From Diphasiastrum complanatum (lineage: Eukaryota; Streptophyta; Lycopodiopsida; Lycopodiales; Lycopodiaceae): DNA of 64,000 bases. The notes under the pieces are model-generated. The model was not told where the DNA came from. It was given only the letters and a program-made list of their open reading frames with translations, and made no database searches. The translations under genes were made by a program, and so were the position numbers. The stretch is taken from contig MU832123.1 of NCBI GenBank assembly GCA_029204225.1, forward strand, positions 22,035 through 86,034, read 5' to 3'. Shown here piece after piece: positions 24,390 through 35,470 of the stretch (the stretch's first letter is position 1; every line of letters starts with the position of its first letter).

Positions 24390-25190
24390 TCATGGATTAT
24401 TTTTTCCAAGTAAATCATCCAAGAATCGAAGAGAATAATGATCATCTGCAATCTCATCTCTAATTTCTTCAAGTAAACAAGAATCAACATCATCTAAAAC
24501 TGAAAACATTTCATTTTTGTCGACCTCTTTGTTCATCTCATAATCCTTGTCATTTTGGATGTTCTCTTTGTTGGAGTAAAATGCCATGAGTAGCTATTGC
24601 AGCTATTTACTTTTCTTTTTTGTGCATTAAATATATCTCATCTTTGTTGAGTAGTGGTTGGCATGTTTCTTCCTCTCCTTGAGAAAGAATTCACCATAAA
24701 TGCATGATCCATCACTGCACTACTAGAACTTTGAGCATCTCTTCTTAACTCTTCTTAGAAGAGAATTCCAGAAATTTTGTCCAAAGTGGGTGTCGTTTTA
24801 GTGTGCTCACCAATTATTCATAAGATTTTGCTAATCCATTGAGTGTAATACTTACCATATCCACATCTTCAATGAATTTTTGGACTACAATTAGTTAATC
24901 ATGTACCTCCTTGATCCAAGTCAAGTACTTTTTTCATGGTCTCACCTTCAGTCATCTTCATTGTGTGAAACCTCCACTTCAAAAACAATATTCGGGTCAA
25001 TGGCATAGCTTTGATCATGCTTTGTAATGTTTTCAATGCTAGAACAGTTGAAGTTTAAAGCACTAATGTGTGATATCAAGTTATTGTGCACCGACATGTT
25101 GATAAGGCACTTTGCAAGCCCTTTTATCAAAATGATTTTGCTTCTTGATAGATCCATTGTCATCATCTCCAAGCTCACCATGGCCTTGGG
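24390..25190 (-). pseudogene. Ancient copia gag relic (host site of element B)
   Basis: Minus-strand fragments read VVQKFIEDVDMVSITLNGLAKSYE (about 24890-24820), then EELRRDAQSSSSAVMDHAFMVNSFSRRGR (frameshifted, 24760-24660) and a ruined zinc knuckle, MAFYSNKENIQNDKDYEMNKEVD (24587-24520). This is the order of a UBN2-type copia gag. It is more decayed than A or B and lies just outside B's right LTR, so B probably landed in or beside it. Confidence 0.55.
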
Positions 25191-25569
25191 TTGTCCTAAA
25201 TGTCAAAATAAGGATTTTTAAGCAAAATGAGCTAAAACTTCAATCTATTTTTTTTTTACGAAGTTTAGGTGAATCTAAACACCTTCACCCTTCAACATTG
25301 CCAGCTCAACAAAAGAACCCCTTAACTTTACAAAAATGTATAAAGTTGAAGGTTAAGTGGCTTGGCTCTCTGAAAACCTTCAATCTTCTATTCACCAAAC
25401 GGACCTTCTAGTTGACAATTCAAACTTCAAATGCTATTTTCCAACCCTTTGTTAAACTTCTTCGCCAAACCAGTATGAAAACTCCTCTCCTCCTCCATGA
25501 TCCAATAGAAATGAAAGAGAGAATCTTGATGATTTCTCTGTTTGATTTTTCCATTTTAGAGTAATAATT

Positions 25570-26243
25570 TGTGAAACTACAGTACTTTGGGGACCAAAAA
25601 TGGATCCTAAATGATCCACAAGAGTTACTATGTGCTTGCTTACCAATCTATCAGAAAACTAGTTACCAGAAACTTGATCTAGATTGGCAAGTTCACAAAC
25701 AACAAGCAGTGATAACGGAAATACAGATCATAAACATAAATCCAAGTTGGCACGTGTGTACTACAGGCTAAAGTACGACTTGCAAGCTGTGTTTGAAATT
25801 TTCAAAGTGTCGGTTTCATTTGAATCATCAAAAAACAATGTACATGAGAGTAGAAACTCGAGTTGCCAATGTGCTCCAAAAATAATCTATCTTCTCACTA
25901 TGGAGAGATGGAATACATAGCAAAACTCACTTCCTTTGCTAAGTTAGGTGAAAATCCAGCAGTAATAAGAAAGTAGACTCAACTTTCTTGCCCTAAAATG
26001 AAACCCTATCCTAGATCCTAGAGTCATGCTTGGTAGGTGCATGGTGTTGGTAGAAATCTCATCACAAATCAAGGTCTAGATCTTACAAAGTAGGAATCAC
26101 TACCAAATGGACACAACCACTCCTCTTGACTCGAGCTAACCTGCCATGTGGCACTTTGGCCATACAAGTGTCAAACAAAAAATATAGACAAAATGTACAA
26201 TATTCTACATGGCTAGATTTGCCAACATAGGCAATTTTTCACA
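25570..26243 (-). repeat. 3' LTR of truncated family-C element (C2)
   Basis: This 674-bp sequence is the reverse complement of the element-C 3' LTR (53178-53868) along its whole length. It starts TGTGAAACTACAGTAC on the + strand and ends TTTTTCACA, next to the PPT complement CTTCTCCTC. Similarity stops abruptly at 25570, which also fixes the outer end of the C LTR. Confidence 0.85.
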
Positions 26244-26695
26244 CTTCTCCTCAAATCTAGCCTTGGAAACAACAATACTTTTATCAATCACTCCAATTGA
26301 AGATCTAAGCTTGACAAATGAATCTTTAGGTAAAGATTTAGTAAACAAATTAGCCAAGCAACTTCATGATGGCACATATTAGAGCTTGATCTCTTTGGCT
26401 TGCACTTTCTCCCTCACGAACTTATGAGCAATCTCGATGTGCTTGCTCCTTACATGGAATGTAGGATTAGTAGCAAGTGATTGGTCTGATTGGTTGTCAC
26501 AATAGGTGATAGGGATCTCCTCCTCCATGACATGAAGCTCCACCAATAGCCTTTTGAGCCACAAGACCTCCTTGCATGTTGATGGCAAGTCCTTGTACTC
26601 GGATTTTGTCGAAGATAAGGAGATGGTATCTTGCTTTTTAGAAAGCCATGATACTACTCCATCACATAGAAAAGTGGCAAAGGCACTTGTTGATA
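26244..26695 (-). pseudogene. Family-C RNase H remnant (C2)
   Basis: The minus frame 26588-26379 encodes STCKEVLWLKRLLVELHVME, ITYCDNQSDQSLATNP, HVRSKHIEIAHKFVREKV and QAKEIKL, the copia RNase H end, and stops where the LTR begins. Before it, out of frame, lie the counterparts of SWLSKKQDTISLSSTESEYKAL. The element is cut off at about 26695, so only the last part of pol and one LTR remain. Confidence 0.85.
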
Positions 26696-29284
26696 GTATG
26701 TGCCTTGCCGGTCATATTCAACAACTCCACCCACACATTGTGTTGCGATGGAAAAGACTTATTTTAGACAGTTGCTTTAGCAAATGTAGACATAGTTCTC
26801 TTCACCAATTTGTATGATGCATATGCTCCTCTCTAAGCATATTATAATTTCCTACAATTATCAATGAATTGTTATTTGATCTGTTCAATTGTTTTTTTAT
26901 GCCGTGTGCAAAGCTTTGAGTTGGGCCTTATCAATTTCACAGACATTATCAAAGTGTTTGAGATTAGGAACCGAATAGCGATTCTAGGATCAACGTGAGC
27001 TGCAAGAATTTTCATTCATTTTTGCCAAATCAAGCTGGTCCATATGATCACCCCAATGCTGCCTGTGGAGGTCGCTCATCCACCAACGTTTCTAGTATCT
27101 AGAGTCCCTCAATGTATTATCAAGAAGAAGGAAGATTGTGGCCAGCAGATGGCACTTTAATCATGTAGCCTAGGCAAAGCAAGACTAAATGGCCACGAGT
27201 CTGATTCGTTTTTCTACTCTTCACAGCTATTTCCATATCTAAACTCTAATGATTTAAATCTCTACAACACTTTTCAAGTTGGTCTTTCAAAAAGCATTTG
27301 TTTACTACTTTTAGATTTGTGAGTGATAATATGATTATTTAGCTTTTGTTTGGGAATTGATACGATATTGACAGTAGGAGCCTTTAATTGTTTTGTGTAT
27401 AAATCGATGGATCGAATGACTGATTGAGTGAGGTGATGCTACTTTTGATCCCTCTCAAGTATAATTGTTTTAGGGTTTTTGTCTTGCTAGATGGAAGATG
27501 ATGCATTGCACACTGTTGCTACTACATTCGCAATGGTATTGATTTTATGGTTCAGGCATGTGTTTAGGATTTTCAATGTGGATGTTGATGCCAAGTGGAT
27601 GACTATTGTGGGGAGGTACGAACATGGGGTTGTAGAAGAAGATAAACTAGTAATATATCAATTGGATATGTATATAAGCAAAAAAGAAAAGGGCCTTGGA
27701 AATCTATGAGTAATTTATTTGCAAGTTTAGTGAGTTTAGAGTTCAGGGTAGTAATCCAAAAAAGGTAGCACATAGTTTAGGGTTTAGGGTTTAGCGTTCA
27801 TGGTTTAAGGTTTAGGGTTTAGGGTCTATGATCAAGTCCTTTTTACATTTTTGTGTCTAATAATTGATCTGAAACATCATTCATATGTGGTAATGGATTC
27901 TTTTTTTCTTGGGAGATTATTGCGAGCTCAATAATCCGCACACAATCACATACCATTATTAATCTTGATCATTTTTATTTGTGCACTCATTGGACTATGG
28001 CCAATTGAATATTTCCAAGCTTGTTGACTAGATCGCCAAGATATATCTGAATTCTTGGGACTATTTAAATTGTACTTTATAAGAGAGGTGGATTGGAAGT
28101 GAATGGTCATGATAGCATGGTCAATTTTCCATTCCGATCTATTGCGTAGATTGAAATTGAGTACATCAATTATGAGCTAAAATTGAAATTTTATAACATG
28201 AACATGCAATTGCTCTACTATATACATATCACCAATCTTGAGATTGGGCAATATAAACTAAGAGATGTATAAAATAGAACATGGAATCATTTTCCTATGT
28301 ACATGTCACCAGTCTTGAAGAACTTGTGTTGGTACTAGTCCAACATACTTCTTCAACAAGATCATATGGAACTTGTTATGGATATTTCATTCTACAGGTA
28401 CCTCTTCACAAGTGTGATTTTTTATAACTTGAAAAGCAAGCTCTAACAAAAATTCTTTAAATATAACCATAGATGGTAATTTGGGTTTACCAAAAGAAGC
28501 ATTCACAATTTTGTTACAAGGAAATTTTGCAATAGGAAGGTCATTTTAGGCACTACGGGTCACTTCAAATAGGTCTACGAAAACTTTCGGCTCATTGAAA
28601 GTTGTAACATAGAAATATTCAACAACTAAACTGTTTGACATGTAAATTGCCTCGGAATGGCATTATGGACACTTTTGTTTTGGAACACGGAAACATTGTT
28701 TAAAAAAAAAAACTGTGATTTTTTTTATCGCGGGCGAGGACAAATTTCATAGGTAGGCCATTGCTACAACCTTCTTTCCACTGTTCTAAGAATACTCTTA
28801 TCAACATAATGATAAATTTGGCTTCAACAAATGATTTAAGTAGGAGTAATTATTCGATTTGGGAAGCAAATGAGGTGATTAGCTTGAATCATGCAAATTA
28901 TTCGAGCAAAATCTTAAAGTGATTTAAAATGCTGAAGGGCTACAAATGGAGATCGAGATTACAAAGCACAAACTTAAGTTGGTTAATTCAAAGTAGAAAG
29001 TTCTGAAGTGATAAAAAAACTTCGTCTAGCAAAAAATAGAAGGATGACTAGTTGAATTGTCATATCAATAAGCAGTATACTATAACAGAAAATGTGATCA
29101 CCAAAAAACACATGATTTTGGCCTTTTTAGCCAATATAACTTGATTTAAACTATATGTACAAGCTATATGGTTGTACTATTGAAACCAGTCAACTTCTTC
29201 AAAGTTTGGAGTCGAACATCATTTCAAATGTCAACAACAAAGGGGGAAATGGTAAAATTAGATAAAAGTTTGTAAGTACCTGTC
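26696..29284. other. Non-coding stretch, no gene recognised
   Basis: Short ORFs only, including one of 72 codons at 27491-27709 that shows no domain. The telomere-like patch at 27774-27832 is the only structure I see. Confidence 0.45.
27774..27832. repeat. Interstitial telomere-like repeats
   Basis: Six perfect or near-perfect TTTAGGG units in two groups, separated by a diverged stretch (TTTAGCGTTCATGGTTTAAGG). TTTAGGG is the common plant telomere unit; here it is a short internal patch. Confidence 0.8.
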
Positions 29285-29475
29285 GACATGATGAATCAGC
29301 TCCTGCAGATGCCAATTTGCTCTTGCAAATTTGCTCCTCACAGTTCCAATAAGCTCCTACGCTCCTGCAAATCTGCTCCTCACAGTTCCAATAAGCTTCT
29401 TCGGACTCCAATCACCTCCTGCAAACTCAAATCATCTCCTGCATACTCCAATCGGCTCCTGCAAATCTGCTTTTA
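29285..29475. repeat. Degenerate tandem repeat, CTCCTGCAAATC type
   Basis: Repeated blocks of CTCCTGCAAATCTGCTCC, TCACAGTTCCAATAAGC and CTCCTGCA-ACTCCAATC recur with a period of roughly 25-55 bp. Confidence 0.7.
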
Positions 29476-29479
29476 ACAT

Positions 29480-29815
29480 TGGCATGCTGAAAGAAGCCTG
29501 ATATGTGTTGTAGGATGCTTGAAATGCATTTTGGGATGGTGATGGAAGCTTGAAAAGCATTGTGAGATGGTGAAAGAGGCCTGAAATGTGCTGTGGGGAG
29601 GTGAAAATGGCCTGGGATCCACTACGGGATGGTGAGGGAATCAAGAAATGCATTGTGGGTTGTGAAGGAGGCCTGAAATCCGTTGTGGATGGTGAAGGCG
29701 GGCTGAAATCCACTATGGATAGTGAAGGAGGCCAGTTGATCGCTGTGATGGTGAAGGGAGAGCGAGCAAGTGCAGATGATCTCTGCGATGGTGAAGGGAG
29801 AGCGAGCAAGTGCAG
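29480..29815. repeat. Degenerate minisatellite, about 33-36 bp unit
   Basis: Eight to ten units of the type GATGGTGAAGGAGGCCTGAA plus a variable half, decaying toward the GA microsatellite. All frames stay partly open because the unit is close to a multiple of three, but no domain is visible. Confidence 0.75.
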
Positions 29816-29861
29816 AGCGTGAGCAGAAACAAGGAGCGTGAGAGGGAGAGACCCCCCGTGC

Positions 29862-30012
<151 letters not shown>

Positions 30013-30932
30013 TTTGAATTTAGGGAGGGCGACCCCACAAGCATGCCTACCATTTTTTTAGATAAGGTTTTATAAAAATGATGAGTTGGACCCGCATCGC
30101 ACAATCCCGTGGCAAATGTACTGACAAACCTTTTTCTTGGTGTACCTTCGCTTCTCTTAAGATGACAACAATTTTCTAAATCTTCGACTTGTCCTTGGTC
30201 ATTAAGAGGGACAAGTTTTTTTCGAAGAGACAAATTTCCAGTCAGTCAATCCAACGGCTTGTACACTGGCCCGAGCGTTTTAGGTGGCCTACTCAGGAAC
30301 ATGATGTTGCCTTCTCACTTGAGCCTAGGCCACTAGGAATCACCCCAACTTAAACTCATGTAATTGGCAACAGTTATGTCAGAATCATTTTGATCAACTC
30401 AGTATGTTTGTTGTTTAATTTCCCATTTAATTCATCTGTCATCTCAGTTTCCATTCAATTCGTCTGTCGTCTCAATTCACAATCATTTTGTTTGTCGTCC
30501 ACTTGTTTTAATGGCCCAATCTGAAGTTAAAGTGGTCTCATCCACAAACTGGATGGAATTTAATAATCTTCTAAATTGACTTCTAATCAGTTGTTGTGTC
30601 GATTTTACAACACAATTGATGTGGAATTTTATTACATTAAATTTTATTCATTTTGTTTGTGATCCATGCTCCATTGTTGTTCGCATGTTTGATCATTTCA
30701 TCCTCTGGGAGCTGCATAGCATTTGTGCCTAAGACTAAAGGCTCCTATACATAATCTTTTGATTTGACTTCATCACTGAATGGATAGCATATTAATGGTC
30801 ATTTAAATTTCGCGTATTATGACACTCAAGAGTATCACCAACGTATTTTATGAGCTTGGATTGAAGTGACCTATAGAGCAACACAACTCTACTTTTTGAG
30901 CTCTTTGACTCTATTCATGACTGGTTATAGGG

Positions 30933-31572
30933 TACTTTTTTGGGACAAAGGACGTTGGATTTGAGCAGGATTGGATCTGTTTGGTCCGAAATAGGCTCAT
31001 GAACCTGTGGCCACCCCTTGTTGTGATTTCGGTCAGTATGCACCAAATCCGACTGGTGCCGAGAACTATCCGTGAAGCCCTTTTCGGGAGGTCACTTGAC
31101 GTAATAAACTGAGAAACTACCCGTTTCATGTCTGGTCTGTTCCTACAGGTTCCCCGCGAGATTACCCACTGGCCAAAATCGAAAGCTAGCAAAGCCGACA
31201 CTGTTCAAAAAAACCGGAGTCGAAGGACGGAAGAATGTGAAACTAGTCCATTTCTCGTGCCCTAATTGCGTTGTTTCCGGCGTAAAGACTGTTTGGGGCA
31301 AAGGACGTCGGATTTGAGCGAAATTGGATTTGTTTGATCCAAAATAGGCTCACAAACCTGTGGCCACCCCCCGTTTGTGATTCTGGATAGTATGCATCGA
31401 ATCCGACAGGTTCCGAGAACTATCCCTGAGGCCCTTTTTGGGAGGTCACTTCAAATGGACGTAATAGACTGAGAAAATATCCATTTCATGTCTGGTCTGT
31501 TCCTACAGGCTCCCCACGAGATTACCCACTAGCGGAATTGAAAGCTAGCGAAGCCGACACCGTTCAAAGAAA
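30933..31572. repeat. Two-copy direct repeat, about 285 bp each
   Basis: 30933-31215 and 31285-31572 align throughout. Shared blocks include CAAAGGACGT-GGATTTGAGC, AAATAGGCTCA-AAACCTGTGG and TTTCATGTCTGGTCTGTTCC, then CCCACGAGATTACCCACT and GAAACCGGAG. Substitutions run at roughly 10%. About 70 bp separate the copies. No PBS or PPT is seen, so I do not call it an LTR pair. Confidence 0.8.
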
Positions 31573-31739
31573 CCGGAGGGTTGTTGTTGTTGTCAAATCC
31601 GTTAGCATAGTTGTATGGGATGAGCGTGAAAAGGGCCATGACGTCAACATTTGCTGAAATGAACGTTGGTGAAAATGTGAGAAATGCATCACTCTGACGA
31701 AATGCCTTAGGATTTGATTTACAGGGTGCCTTCACTTTT
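31573..31739. other. Short unassigned stretch
   Basis: A minus frame of 85 codons (31786-31529) crosses this region without recognisable domains. Nothing else is seen. Confidence 0.3.
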
Positions 31740-31950
31740 TCTAGAGCACTTTTGGCATTTTTGTAAGGCAGTGTCGCCTTTTTCACCTGTCACAAAACAC
31801 GTGTAAAAATACAGTGTCGCATTTTTCACCTTTTCTTCGCTTGTGAGAATTTACATGTAAATATGCAGACTATGCGACAACGTGAGTCAAAATGCAACAG
31901 AAATGGAGGCAGATTAAAATGGGATTTAGGAGAATAGAGGAAATAAATCC
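31740..31950. repeat. LTR-like fragment with the GACACT hairpin units
   Basis: Contains AGTGTCGCCTTTTTCACCTG, ACAGTGTCGCATTTTTCACC and TATGCGACAACG units followed by an A/G-rich stretch, as in the outer ends of the LTRs of elements I and B. No coding or LTR boundary is visible, so it is at best a relic of that LTR type. Confidence 0.4.
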
Positions 31951-33633
31951 CATTTTCTAAGTGGAAGGATTTGGGATTGGCCATGGACAAAATTATCATC
32001 CATACGTCGAACTAGCCAATCATCCATCAACCACATAGCTGGGAGATATCAGTGGACTTCCATCGAGCCCTACAGGCATACCAAGGGGAGTATATCCACT
32101 CTCTCGATCCCACAGTCAGGCAATCGGCATTGTTCGCAAAAGATCTAACCTTATTGGCATCCGTTGCAACGATGGGACGATTGCCTTCCCACTTTGTCAT
32201 TCGATCCAAATAAGCCAATGGCGTCAAATAATATTAAGGATTAACTGCGGTGGCCTGTTGACAGATCCCCTACTCTAGAGGACCTGTTGTTTCTTTGTTT
32301 TTCTGATTCTTTCTACTTCTTCAGAACCGATTCTGCCTATTACCAGGCTTAAAGGCATTCGTTAGATGTCTTCTTGATTTAACAATGCCAACTCAGGTAG
32401 AAGGGACAAAGTGTCGTTTTAGTATTTTCTTTATGTCCTGCCTATCAGAGGACAATGCACTTACATTCTACATGGATGCAAGCCAAGAACGCTCATTCAC
32501 AAATCAGCATACAAAACAATATGTGTTCTACAGATTCTACAGCTACCTACACTTAAAACGGACTGAAATCAGAGCCTACACTACATTAATACTGAACTAC
32601 CTTGCATAAATTGACAAAACAAGAAACAAGAAACTAATCTACAGCATGTTAGACGTCCAAGAATCAAGAAACCAACTAGCCTTTTGATTCTTGGACATCC
32701 CAAGAACATCAAGAACTGGATTGTACAGAGATATGCAAGAATCACACCACAAATCCAGCCTATTTAGTTTCCTTGAATACTGGCTTCTACATTAATTCAC
32801 AAGAAAAGAAGAAAGCTAATCCACAACTAGGAAAGCAAGAAAACTAATCCACTCTAAATCCACAACCACACACAATATGAATGGAAGGGCATGATCATAG
32901 GGGCATCACTCAAGAAAACCATCATGATCAAGGAGCTTAGTGTAGCATCAAACTCATGGAAAATCTTCTTATTAAGCATGGAGTAGATACAATGCAAAAG
33001 CTCCTCTTCACAAAGAGAGTCTCTTAAATAAGCAAGAGAGCTCCTTAGGTGGCATCCTAGTGGAATTTTCACATTTCTCAAATTACAAGTGGAATAATGC
33101 TCTCCACTAGAAGTCGCCATCAAAAGGTGGCTCACTCTACTTTCTTTAAGAGGGGTCTACTTGCATTTATTACATTTGCTTACAAATACTAGTTCCTACA
33201 TGGTCATTCCATCTTCTGGAATTCACCATGAGGCTTACACAGTTCTTGCATGTCTATATTGGCTAGTATTTCTCGGCTCTCAGTCTTCATTAGTCTCGTC
33301 TTCTCAGAGACCTCCTCGGTCTAAGGTGAGAGGTGCTCTTGAGTTGCTCTATCCGAGTATCTTGGGGATTCGTCAGAATCAGCCAACATGGCCAGATTAT
33401 ATTTCCATGCTACAATGATGGGAGGTTCCTGGGAATCTCGATTTCTAGCCTGGACGACTTCAAAGTGGATCGTCGAAGCCCATCATTGTTTTTTTGCCGC
33501 ACAACCTAGATTTCAACACTGTCCGACTCGATTTCATGGAGAAGATGCAGTATCATTTAATAAAAATTTGAGTGATGCAAATAAAAGCCCACAGTAGCTG
33601 CATCTTGCAGGTGTCATGGGACCGCCACCAGTT
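31951..33633. other. Non-coding stretch, no gene recognised
   Basis: Contains a minus-strand frame of 66 codons (32227-32027) whose product I do not recognise, and a 13-bp-arm hairpin at 32655-32696. No conserved domain was found on either strand. Confidence 0.4.
32655..32696. repeat. Perfect inverted repeat, 13-bp arms
   Basis: GTCCAAGAATCAA (32655-32667) and TTGATTCTTGGAC (32684-32696) with a 16-base loop. It is too short for a typical plant miRNA precursor. Confidence 0.85.
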
Positions 33634-34260
33634 TTGGTGGGGGATACTGTTGGAGGGTTTGCGGATCCCAAGGCAATCCTAACCCTAGTTAATAAGTGAG
33701 AGGGATTTAATGCCCTGCGTGAGTAAGTCCAATCCGATGATCACATAGAGATTTGATAAAAAGTCAATAAAATGACTTTAGGCCTTTTTGCGGGACTTTT
33801 AATGTCGCAGGGCCAAAATGTCAAGTTAGTGAATAAAGTTGGGTTCCCCTCCAATTTGGATGGTTCTCACTCTTTTTTAAAATTTGAATAATTAGGGAGG
33901 TAGAAATGGGCCAATAGGATCTTGAGGCCAAGGCCCTACTCTCTACTATAAAAAGAGACCAGCTTGAGTTTTCTACACATGTACATATCTTCATTTCAAT
34001 CAAGCAGATTGGTTCTCTTGTGAAATGGATTTATGAATGTCCTTGCTCTCTATCACTTTTCCTCCATCTCTCATGCTTTTATTGTGTTTGCTAATTGTTG
34101 GATCTAAGTGTTATTGGGATTGCATGTTTTTATACTTTTTGTGAGAGAGAAGAGGGCAAAGAGAAAGAGTAAGCTATCTTCATTGTGGATCGTAGTGTTA
34201 ATGGATGTGTAGTGTTAATGATTGTAGTGTTAATGCTTAGGGTTAATGGATGTTAGAGTA
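33634..34260 (+). repeat. Putative 3' LTR (element K) with PPT and TATA box
   Basis: The purine-rich TTGGTGGGGGAT is followed by TGTTGGAGGGTTTGCGG at 33648, as at a PPT/LTR junction. Inside lie a CCAAT box (33911) and TATAAAAAG (33947-33955), followed after about 60 bp by an AAGCAGATTGG block. Short TGTAGTGTTAATG tandem units occur near 34200. Upstream coding is not recognisable and the right end is not fixed. Superfamily unknown. Confidence 0.45.
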
Positions 34261-34559
34261 GATGTGGATCTTCCATTCATGCTGAAGTATGAAATATGTT
34301 ATCACTCTCATGGGAACAAACCTACACATGACAACTAACTTCATCTCCTTGATGCTAGATTGATTAGATCTTGGGTTGAGGATAGGCAGGGAAAGTAACC
34401 GAAATAGAACATAACCTCAAAGATGAAGATGAGTAGAATGCATTCATGGTGAACCATCACCATATCGATCAACATGAGGAATGATTCCTCAATTTCTAAG
34501 TGACACAATATATGACAATCCATCAATACAGATTATTCGGCTTACAATACAGATAAATT

Positions 34560-35470
34560 TGTTTACCTTTGAGACAACAATTCACACATGATCAAAGGTG
34601 AAGATAATGTCCGGCTGAATTTTTAGAATGGAGAATCCAAAGTCATTCTAAAAATATATAAAGTTCCAAATCTAGCAACTAATCTATTGTAAATTACTGA
34701 TTTAGGACAGTAGAGTTTGGATCAGATTCATGTAAGATTTTTGATAAATTGAAGAGAGTCCTTGCACTAGGAAAAAGACAAGTATATCTTTATCAACTTA
34801 CTCATTGCTATTCTGTGACTAACCGTGCTTTAAACAACTCAGTCTTGACTAATAAAGAATTAATTTGGCATTATAGACTTGGGCATTTGAATCATGTATT
34901 GATTGCTAATATGTCTAAACAATTTTTAATTTTTGATCTTGATTATCAAAGTATTGACTCTCCAGTCTGTCAAAGCTATACCATAGGAAGCAAGCCTTTC
35001 AAGTTAAATAAAGAACATGTATTTAGAAATCTTTTAGATGTAATTCATTCAAATACATGTGGCTCAATGCAAACACCATTATTACTTGGTGCTACATTCT
35101 TTATGACATTTATTGATAATTATTCAAGAAGAGCTCCTATATATTTTATGAAGCACAAATCTGAAGCCTTCCACTTATTCAAGGTCTATAAAGAGTACGT
35201 TTAGCTGCAGACCGACAATGGTGGTGAATACATATTCAAAGCATTTAAGGAGTATTGATCGACAAATTGGATCGAACAACAGCCTGCTACTTCCTATTCT
35301 CCTCAATCCAATAGACTTGCAGAGAGAAAGCACAGAACCTTAGTTGAATCTGCCAAATGCATGATCGCTCATGCATCATTGCCTAAGTATTTTTGGCAAC
35401 ATGCTATTTCTACAACAGCTTATGTGCAGAATTGATGTGTGACTAGAGGTATATCGAACAACAAAGCTAT
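34560..35470 (+). pseudogene. Copia protease-integrase relic (F)
   Basis: Out-of-frame remnants YKVPNLATNLL and ITDLGQ precede an open frame (34749-35204) with LIWHYRLGHLNHVLIANM, VCQSYTIGSKPF (zinc-binding part, one Cys replaced), DVIHSNTCGSMQTP (catalytic Asp replaced by Asn), and FFMTFIDNYSRRAPIYFMKHKSEAF. After the stop at 35202 come QTDNGGEYIF, YSPQSNRLAERKHRTLVESAKCMIAHASLPKYFWQHA and a break near 35470. Wording is nearest to element B. No gag, RT or LTR is attached. Confidence 0.8.

Noticed and set aside
27491-27709. 72-codon ORF starting MEDDALHTVATTF
   Set aside because: No homology recognised and no supporting gene structure; could be chance.
30933-31572. LTR pair
   Set aside because: No PBS after the first copy, no PPT before the second, and no TG…CA ends.
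32027-32227. 66-codon minus ORF containing PIVATDANKVRSFANN
   Set aside because: It looks protein-like, but I could not assign it and it lacks neighbouring exons; not called a gene.
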